Positions 14,023 to 18,935 of a DNA stretch of 18,935 bases are shown one piece after another. The DNA is from JAFARZ01 sp035651595 (GTDB lineage: Bacteria; Actinomycetota; Actinomycetes; Streptosporangiales; Streptosporangiaceae), in NCBI GenBank assembly GCA_035651595.1, contig DASRFJ010000084.1:1-18935 (forward strand), given 5' to 3'. Position 1 is the first letter of the stretch. Every line of letters starts with the position of its first letter. The notes under the pieces were generated by a model. The model worked only from the letters and a program-made list of their open reading frames with translations. It was not told where the DNA came from and did not search any database. Both the position numbers and the translations under genes were made by a program.

Positions 14023-14336
14023 TGGATGCCTGGGCCGAGCGCGGTGCCTGCCGGGAGCCCGGCATCGATCCGGAGTTGTTCTTCCCCGTGAGCGAATCGG
14101 CCCCGCAGGTGGCGGCGGCCAAGGTGGTCTGCGCTCGCTGCCCGGTGGTGGCACGGTGCCTGGACTGGGCGCTGCGGGCCGGGGAACCCGTCGGCATCTG
14201 GGGCGGCACGACGCCGGAAGAACGCCGGCGCGCACGGCTACTCCTTAATGGCGCCCTCGCCGGTACGCAGGATGTACTTCTGGAACACGAAGAACACGAT
14301 CGCCACCGGAACCGTCATCGCCATCGCGGCGGCTAG
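14022..14336 (+). CDS. WhiB-like (Wbl) iron-sulfur transcription factor
   Basis: A 104-residue WhiB family protein. The four cluster cysteines are present: C10 in RGACRE, then C37, C40 and C46 in VVCARCPVVARC (CxxCx5C). The G(I/V)WGG turn follows at 58-62 (GIWGGTTPEERRRAR), leading to a basic tail that contacts DNA. Wbl proteins carry a 4Fe-4S cluster and work with the primary sigma factor in development, redox or antibiotic responses. ATG 14022 is set by the TGATG overlap with the upstream small gene; a longer open frame from 13659 is rejected. After residue 76 the family similarity ends. A His/Arg-rich tail (HDRHRNRHRHRGG) is read antisense to the ABC permease, overlapping it by 99 bp. The C-terminus may be abnormal. 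Confidence 0.9.
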   Translation: MDAWAERGACREPGIDPELFFPVSESAPQVAAAKVVCARCPVVARCLDWALRAGEPVGIWGGTTPEERRRARLLLNGALAGTQDVLLEHEEHDRHRNRHRHRGG

Positions 14337-15128
14337 CTGCAGCGGGTACTGCGTCCCGGCGCCGAGCTGCCCGCTGACCAGGCGCCCGACGCCGGTGGTC
14401 AGCGTGTCCAGCGACGGCGACTGATGCGCGACCAGGATCATGGAGAAGTTGTTCCACGAGCCCTGGAACGACAAGATCATCAGCGTGATCAAGGCCGGCC
14501 GCGCCATCGGCAGCACCACGGACCAGTAGGTGCGGAAGATCCCGGCCCCGTCGATCCGCGCGGCCTCCTCGATGCTCGGGTGCACGGACAGGAAGAACTG
14601 CCGCATGATGAACACCCCGGCCGCGTCGGTCAGCAGCGGGAGGATCATCCCCGGATAGGTGTTGTAGATGTTGAGCTGCTTGAGGATGAGGAACGTCGGG
14701 ATCAGCAGCACGACGCCGGGTACCGCCATCACCGCGATGATCGCGGAGAACACCGCGCCGCGGCCGCGGAAGCGCAGCCGGGCCAGGGCGTAGCCGGCCA
14801 TCGAGTCGAACAGCACCCGGCCGCCCGTGACGAACACGACCACGATCACCGAGTTCGTCAGCCACCGCGCGAAGTCCTGCTGGCCCAGTTCGGAGAACGC
14901 GTGCAGCACCCAGTGCGTCGGGACCGGGCTCAGCGGGTGGGCGGTCGCGTCGGCGTCGGTCTTGAACGCGGTGCCGACATCCAGCAGGAACGGGTAGATG
15001 TAGATCACCGCGAACACGACAAGTACCGCATACAGTGCTATTTTGTTCGCTCGCGGGCGGGGCGCTTTGGAGGCGATGCCTTCCCTCCTCGCTCGTCGCT
15101 GGCGCTCCTCGCTCGTCAGTCCAGGCAT
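14238..15128 (-). CDS. carbohydrate ABC transporter permease (MalG-like)
   Basis: A 296-residue membrane protein from ATG 15128, second permease of a CUT1-type sugar importer. It has six predicted membrane helices (first ALYAVLVVFAVIYIYPFLL). The conserved cytoplasmic EAA loop EEAARIDGAGIFRTYWSVVLPMARP contacts the ATPase. The MalG-type ending QKYILRTGEGAIKE is present. The ATPase gene is not in the window; such systems often share a distant MsiK-like ATPase. A TTG start at 15200 would overlap the upstream permease; ATG 15128 gives the more usual length. The first about 20 residues (MPGLTSEERQRRARREGIAS) are encoded by an internally repeated DNA element and are probably not ancestral. The tail overlaps the convergent whiB-like gene by 99 bp. 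Confidence 0.9.
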   Translation of the reverse strand: MPGLTSEERQRRARREGIASKAPRPRANKIALYAVLVVFAVIYIYPFLLDVGTAFKTDADATAHPLSPVPTHWVLHAFSELGQQDFARWLTNSVIVVVFVTGGRVLFDSMAGYALARLRFRGRGAVFSAIIAVMAVPGVVLLIPTFLILKQLNIYNTYPGMILPLLTDAAGVFIMRQFFLSVHPSIEEAARIDGAGIFRTYWSVVLPMARPALITLMILSFQGSWNNFSMILVAHQSPSLDTLTTGVGRLVSGQLGAGTQYPLQLAAAMAMTVPVAIVFFVFQKYILRTGEGAIKE

Positions 15129-15171
15129 CGCCGCGCCCCTGGCTTCGCGAACGGCGCGCCCCTGGCTTCGC
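15072..15171. repeat. composite repeat between the two permease genes
   Basis: GGCGATGCCT (15072-15081) is an inverted copy of AGGCATCGCC (15123-15132). Between them CTCCTCGCTCGTC occurs twice (15085-15097 and 15105-15117, period 20). Just outside, CGCGCCCCTGGCTTCGC occurs twice (15132-15148 and 15155-15171, period 23), ending next to the stop codon of the upstream permease. The left part lies inside the downstream permease coding region. It looks like an intergenic repeat that has been captured by a gene start. Confidence 0.75.
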
Positions 15172-16200
15172 TCACTGGGCCCCCCGCCGGTCCGACACAA
15201 CCAACCGCTGGGCGATCGTGAGCACGACGATGATCGCGAACAGGATGAACGCGATGGCCGCGCCCTGCCCCCACTGCTGGTTGCCGAACGACGTGAGGTA
15301 CGACAGATAGGCCGGAGTCAGCGTCGTGCCAGCGGGGTTGCCCTGGCTCATCAGGTAGATCTGGTCGAAGACCTGCCACGTGCTGATCAATCCCAGGGTC
15401 AGCACGAGGAACAGCGCCGGCCGCAGCAGAGGCAACGTGACGGAACGGAACCGCTGCCAGGAGTTCGCGCCGTCCATGGTCGCGGCCTCGTCCAGGTCTG
15501 CGGGGATGGCGTAAATGGCCGGCAGGAAGATCAGCATGAACGTGCCGCTGGTCGTCCACACGGCCAGCGTCATGATCGCGATCATCGCGACGCTCGGCCC
15601 GGCCAGCCACTCCCACCAGGACAGGCCGAGGAAGCCGTGGTTCGCCAGCGCGCCCGGCGCATGACCAACGCCCAGCCCGGACAGCACCAGGTGGATCACG
15701 CCGTTCGGGTCGTTGAACCAGTTCGGCCCGTGCAGGCCGAGATCACCCAGGACAGCGTTCACCACCCCCGTGCTGCCGAACACATACAGGAACAGGATCG
15801 AGACCGCGACCGAGCTGGTGATCGACGGGAAGTAGTACGCGGTGCGGAAGAACCCGCGCCCGGCCAGCCGCCGCCGGCTCACCACGAGCGCCAGCCCGAG
15901 CGCGAGCGCGGTCTGCACCGGGACGACAAGAAGCACGTAGTACACGTTGTTCCGCAGGCTCTCGCCGAGCTGCTGCTGGGGCAGGCCCGGGGTGCTCAGC
16001 AGCGCCCGGTAGTTGGCCGGCCCGGTGCTGTGCACACCGGACGCGAACGGGCTGCCGATGCCGGTCCAGTCGCTGACGCTCACCCACGCCGCCATCAGGA
16101 TCGGGGCGACGAGGAACACCGCCAGCAGCACGATGACCGGCGCGGACATCAGCCAGCCGGCGGCGGTCTCCCGCCGCCGCTGGCTGAGGATGAGGTTCAC
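15172..16200 (-). CDS. carbohydrate ABC transporter permease (MalF-like)
   Basis: A 342-residue first permease of a CUT1-type importer. It starts with the cytoplasmic MNLILSQRRRETAAGW and a helix (LMSAPVIVLLAVFLVAPIL). A long periplasmic-type loop with FGSTGVVNAVLGDLGL lies in the middle, followed by the EAA loop DEAATMDGANSWQRFRSVTLPLLRP. These are standard features of the MalF-like half of the channel, without the large extra P2 domain of enteric MalF. The GTG start (16198-16200) overlaps the stop of the binding-protein gene by 4 bp (GTGA), a classic coupled junction. It is followed by a repeat-filled 43-bp gap and the second permease. Confidence 0.92.
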   Translation of the reverse strand: MNLILSQRRRETAAGWLMSAPVIVLLAVFLVAPILMAAWVSVSDWTGIGSPFASGVHSTGPANYRALLSTPGLPQQQLGESLRNNVYYVLLVVPVQTALALGLALVVSRRRLAGRGFFRTAYYFPSITSSVAVSILFLYVFGSTGVVNAVLGDLGLHGPNWFNDPNGVIHLVLSGLGVGHAPGALANHGFLGLSWWEWLAGPSVAMIAIMTLAVWTTSGTFMLIFLPAIYAIPADLDEAATMDGANSWQRFRSVTLPLLRPALFLVLTLGLISTWQVFDQIYLMSQGNPAGTTLTPAYLSYLTSFGNQQWGQGAAIAFILFAIIVVLTIAQRLVVSDRRGAQ

Positions 16201-17459
16201 TTGTTCTGGTCGACGACGGCCTGCAGGTTCTGCTGCGCGGTCTTCAGGATCGTGGCAGGGTTGGCGCTGGGCAACTGCGCCAGCGCGGAGTCGAACGCGC
16301 TCAGGGCCTGCGTGGCGCCGGCGATCGCGATGTCCGGGTGCGCGTAGGGCAGCTCCTGCACGAATGTCGAGTACTGCGGGAACGCCTGCACGTACTGCTG
16401 CTGCGCGGACTGCAGCGACGGGATCACCCCGAACGCCTTGGCGAACGTCATCTCCTGCTGCGGCGTGGTGAGGAACTTGACGAATTCGATGGCCCCGGCA
16501 AGGTTCCTCGACTGCTTCGGCACGCCCCAGCAGTTCGTGAACGACAGCGTGGCATGCGTGCCGGACGGCCCGGCCGGCAGCGGGTAGACCTTGAACTTGA
16601 TATTCGGGTAGTCACTTTGGATCTCGCCGTTTTCCCAGTTCCCGATGATGTCCATGGCCGCCTTATTTTCTCCGAACGCCTGTCCGCTGAACCCGGCGTT
16701 AAGCTGCGACGGCAACTTCATGGCCCCCTGGGTGAGCATCGACTTCAGGAACGTGAGGGCCCGGACGTTCTGCGGACTGTCGATCTGGACCTGAGTCCCG
16801 GCCGCATTGGTCACGGTGCCGCCGTTCTGGTAGAAGAACTCGTCCATGCCGGAGTGGGTCTGGTCGATGACCAGCCCGACGCGGCCGCCGGTGGTGAGCT
16901 TCTTCGCGTCGGCCTGGAGCTGGCTCCAGGTGGCCGGCGGAGCACCCAGGCCGGCTTGGGTCCAGTCCGCGGTGTTGACGTAGAGGGCGAGGGTGGAGGC
17001 GTCCTTCGGATCGCAGGTGAACGTGCTCTTGTACGTGAACGCCTGCTGGAGCGCGGGGGAGAAGCCGTTCGCGGACGGGAGGTTCGGCGGGTAGGGGTCG
17101 AGCACGCCGTCCTTGGCGTAGTTCTGGAACGTCAGCGGATCCAGGTAGAAGACGTCCGGCGGCTGCCCGCCGGCGAAGCCCTGCGCCACCTGCTGGGTGA
17201 GGTTGGACGCGGGGATGACCTGCACCGGGATGCCGCTCTGCTTCGTGAACGCCTTCGCCGCCGCCTCGACCGCGTTGGTCTCCGCGGTGCCGCTCGACCC
17301 GAACATCAGCGTCAGCTGTGTCTTGCTGGCCTTCGCGGTACTGGCCGGGGTAGCGCTGTTGCCGGAGCTGAAGCCGTTGCTTGATGAGCACGCGGTGGTC
17401 AGCGTCACCAGTCCCGCCGCCAGCGCGGTCAGCGCCGTGAGGGTGGCTTTTCTATTCAT
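16197..17459 (-). CDS. sugar ABC transporter substrate-binding lipoprotein
   Basis: A 420-residue extracellular solute-binding protein of the MalE-like cluster. The N-terminus is a lipoprotein signal, NRK followed by a hydrophobic core and Cys24 (TLTTAC; the -3 position is Thr rather than Leu). A Ser/Thr/Gly-rich tether follows. The mature protein shows typical SBP_bac_1 features: LTLMFGSSG, AFTKQSGIPVQVIPA, QGFAGGQPPDVFYLDP, MDIIGNWENGEIQSDYPNIKF and a C-terminal KFLTTPQQEMTFAKAFGVIPS. It delivers its ligand to the two downstream permeases. The ligand is not identifiable from sequence; an oligosaccharide is likely from the debranching enzyme next door. The ATG is preceded by AGAGG with a 5-nt spacer. 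It lies 21 bp after the LacI gene and probably shares its transcript. Confidence 0.93.
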   Translation of the reverse strand: MNRKATLTALTALAAGLVTLTTACSSSNGFSSGNSATPASTAKASKTQLTLMFGSSGTAETNAVEAAAKAFTKQSGIPVQVIPASNLTQQVAQGFAGGQPPDVFYLDPLTFQNYAKDGVLDPYPPNLPSANGFSPALQQAFTYKSTFTCDPKDASTLALYVNTADWTQAGLGAPPATWSQLQADAKKLTTGGRVGLVIDQTHSGMDEFFYQNGGTVTNAAGTQVQIDSPQNVRALTFLKSMLTQGAMKLPSQLNAGFSGQAFGENKAAMDIIGNWENGEIQSDYPNIKFKVYPLPAGPSGTHATLSFTNCWGVPKQSRNLAGAIEFVKFLTTPQQEMTFAKAFGVIPSLQSAQQQYVQAFPQYSTFVQELPYAHPDIAIAGATQALSAFDSALAQLPSANPATILKTAQQNLQAVVDQNK

Positions 17460-17480
17460 TTGTACCTCTTTTCGCAGTGT

Positions 17481-18554
17481 TCAGGCCGAAGCGCGCACGA
17501 CGAGGCGTGGCTCGAGGAGCACGCGGTCGTAGGGGGAGGAGCGCCGTCCCGGCGCGAGGAGCTTGCCGAGTGCGGCCAGGCACGCGGCGGCCACCTCGTC
17601 CAGCGGCTGGGCCACGGTGGTGAGGCCGACCGCCGCCGCGGCGCTCGTGTCGTCGAAGCCGATCACCGCGGCGTCCCGGCCCGGCACCAGACCGCGCGAG
17701 GTGAGCTCGGTCCACGCGCCGAGCGCGATCGTGTCGCTGACGCAGACGAACGCGGTCGGTGGCTCCGGGCCGTCGAGCAGGTTCGCGCAAGCCGCGCGGC
17801 CTTGGGCCAGCTCGTCCTCCATCCGGCAATGCGGCTGCGGTGGCAGGCCGTTGCTTTCGCAAGCCTTGGCCCAGCCGGCCTGGCGGTCGTCGCCGACGTC
17901 TGAGCCTTCCGGCCAGCCGAGGAAGGCGATCCGTTGATGGCCCGCGGCGATCAGGTGCTCGGTGGCGACGCGTTCCCCGTGGGCGCCGTCCACATCCACC
18001 CAGGGATGGCTGACGTTGCTGCCCCACGGCCGGCCGAACGTCACGAACGGCACGTGCTTGCGGCGCAGCCACGACGTGCGGCGGTCGCCGGAATGCGTGC
18101 CGGTCAGCACGAACGCGTCGAGCGTGTAGTCGCTGAGCAGCTGGTCGTACGCGCCGATCTCCTCGTTGTCGTCGGTCGCGGTGAACAGCAGGATTCGGTA
18201 GCCGGACTTCTGCGCCTGCCGGGTGAGCGCGTGCAGGAACGCGTTGTGCAGCTCGCCGTGCCACTCGCCGGGCGCCGGGATGATGACCGCGATGAGGTGC
18301 GACCGCCGGGTCCGCAGCATCTGCGCGGCCTTCAGCGGCCGGTAGCCGGTCTGGGCGATGACCTCCTCGACGCGCTTGCGGGTCTGCTCCCGGACCAGGT
18401 GCGGCGCGTTGATCACGTTCGAGACCGTCTGGTGGGACACGGCCGCGGCGCGCGCCACGGAAGCCAGCGTGGGCCGCTCCTTCGCCGACCCGGCCCTAGA
18501 CCTCTCGCCCGAGCTGGACCCCGACCCCGCGCCGCGCCGCGATCCGTCCGCCAT
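17481..18554 (-). CDS. LacI family transcriptional regulator
   Basis: A 357-residue LacI/GalR regulator. After a Ser/Gly/Arg-rich N-terminal extension (about 1-27), the HTH and hinge helix lie at about 28-85: PTLASVARAAAVSHQTVSNV, then RVEEVIAQTGYRPLKAAQML. The periplasmic-binding-protein-like sensor domain fills the rest (SHLIAVIIP, VDVDGAHGERVATEHLIAAG, FVCVSDTIALGA, VIGFDDTSAAAAVGLTTVAQP). The start ATG 18554 has GGGAG about 4-5 nt upstream. It is the first gene of the importer operon and is divergent from the debranching-enzyme gene, so it most likely represses both, with a sugar as inducer. Two tandem AT-rich candidate operators lie in the divergent region. Confidence 0.93.
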   Translation of the reverse strand: MADGSRRGAGSGSSSGERSRAGSAKERPTLASVARAAAVSHQTVSNVINAPHLVREQTRKRVEEVIAQTGYRPLKAAQMLRTRRSHLIAVIIPAPGEWHGELHNAFLHALTRQAQKSGYRILLFTATDDNEEIGAYDQLLSDYTLDAFVLTGTHSGDRRTSWLRRKHVPFVTFGRPWGSNVSHPWVDVDGAHGERVATEHLIAAGHQRIAFLGWPEGSDVGDDRQAGWAKACESNGLPPQPHCRMEDELAQGRAACANLLDGPEPPTAFVCVSDTIALGAWTELTSRGLVPGRDAAVIGFDDTSAAAAVGLTTVAQPLDEVAAACLAALGKLLAPGRRSSPYDRVLLEPRLVVRASA

Positions 18555-18567
18555 GTCGCTCCCGATC

Positions 18568-18609
18568 CTATTTGATCGATAAATTTTAACGTGCTATTTG
18601 ATCGTTAAA
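18568..18609. promoter_or_regulatory. tandem candidate LacI operators in the divergent promoter
   Basis: CTATTTGATCGATAAA (18568-18583) and CTATTTGATCGTTAAA (18594-18609) are 16-bp direct repeats with one mismatch, 26 bp apart. Each has the CG-centred, near-symmetrical form TTTGATC-GWTAAA expected of LacI-family sites. They lie in an unusually AT-rich stretch between the LacI gene and the debranching-enzyme gene. TTGATC (18598-18603) and TAGGAT (18619-18624) could be the -35 and -10 of the debranching gene, with a short 15-bp spacer, so a bound repressor would cover the promoter. Confidence 0.6.
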
Positions 18610-18665
18610 AATTAATGTTAGGATGTCCGCGATGTGGCGGTTTTGTCAAGCCCCTGGGGAGGCTA

Positions 18666-18935
18666 GTGTCAGCGCTTGATCAGCCGTGGCTGCACGAACT
18701 CGTGACCGTGCTGAGCGCGCCCACCGTCGTGCTGAGCGAACCGAGTGGCCAGATCCGCGCCGACGGCGCCCAGGGTGTGCTGCACGCCGACATCCGCGTG
18801 CTGTCCCAGGCGGTGCTCACCGTCGGCGGCGCCGAGCCCGCCCCGGTGGGCAACGGGCTCGCCGGCGCGCGAACGGCCTCGTTCACCGGCGTCGCACGGC
18901 AGCTCGGCGAGGCCAGCATCGTGGACCCGACGGTT
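18666..18935 (+). CDS. glycogen debranching enzyme-like protein, N-terminal part (runs off the window)
   Basis: The first 90 codons are present; the gene continues past the right edge without a stop. The GTG start at 18666 is preceded by GGGGAGG (18656-18662), with a tight 3-nt spacer. The translation shows QPWLHELVTVLSAPTVVLSE, then GQIRADGAQGVLHADIRVLS and an AVLTVGGAEP strand. That is the N-terminal domain (GDE_N_bis type) of bacterial amylo-alpha-1,6-glucosidase-like proteins, which hydrolyse branch or short alpha-glucan linkages. The catalytic (alpha/alpha)6 domain would lie outside the window. It is divergent from the LacI regulator and sugar importer, so a coordinated role in alpha-glucan or oligosaccharide use is inferred. 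Confidence 0.85.
   Translation, partial: MSALDQPWLHELVTVLSAPTVVLSEPSGQIRADGAQGVLHADIRVLSQAVLTVGGAEPAPVGNGLAGARTASFTGVARQLGEASIVDPTV

Overview
The window reads as chromosome from a high-GC, probably filamentous, actinomycete. Support for this: almost all third codon positions are G or C, there is a GTP-type PEP carboxykinase, a WhiB-family protein and a multidomain secreted GH9 cellulase, and GTG starts are common. I cannot name the genus. The gene complement suggests a soil saprotroph that degrades plant polymers. No rRNA, tRNA or CRISPR array was seen.

Layout: (1) 1-537, a 14-bp tandem repeat, a hairpin and a long leader before a PEP carboxykinase-like gene (538-2382). (2) A convergent CPBP-family membrane protease gene (2389-3132, minus), then a divergent GH9-CBM3c-FN3-FN3-CBM2 cellulase (3263-6244). 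(3) A LysR regulator (minus) and a divergent DHA2-type MFS exporter (7240-8634) that share a 69-bp intergenic region with a clear T-N11-A box. (4) A 16-bp-stem hairpin, then on the minus strand a secreted cysteine-rich protein and an amidohydrolase. These two lie in one uninterrupted reading frame with no stop codon between them. (5) A SAM methyltransferase and a VOC-family protein (plus). (6) A 590-bp gene-poor island (13127-13716) holding a C-rich repeat array, a 22-bp perfect palindrome, a 130-bp MITE-like element with perfect 10-bp terminal inverted repeats and a 5-bp target duplication, and further dyads. (7) A translationally coupled two-gene unit: a small protein whose C-terminal half resembles the glutamyl-tRNA reductase dimerisation domain, followed by a WhiB-like protein. 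(8) On the minus strand, a sugar ABC importer operon ordered lacI-type regulator, lipoprotein, permease, permease. The regulator is divergent from the 5' end of a glycogen-debranching-enzyme-like gene that leaves the window.

How the genes work together: the importer, its LacI regulator and the debranching enzyme form a plausible alpha-glucan or oligosaccharide uptake module, controlled through two AT-rich tandem operators in the divergent promoter. The secreted cellulase stands alone and has no CebR-type box upstream. LysR plus MFS looks like an inducible efflux or export pair.

The observations most worth checking are: the PEP carockykinase-family protein (PEPCK) that appears to lack the usual metal-ligand Lys and His and the P-loop Cys; the MITE-like element; the coupled HemA-dimerisation-like/WhiB pair; the amidohydrolase-to-secreted-protein open frame; and a repeat element that now encodes the N-terminus of one ABC permease. 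None of these by itself proves a new system.
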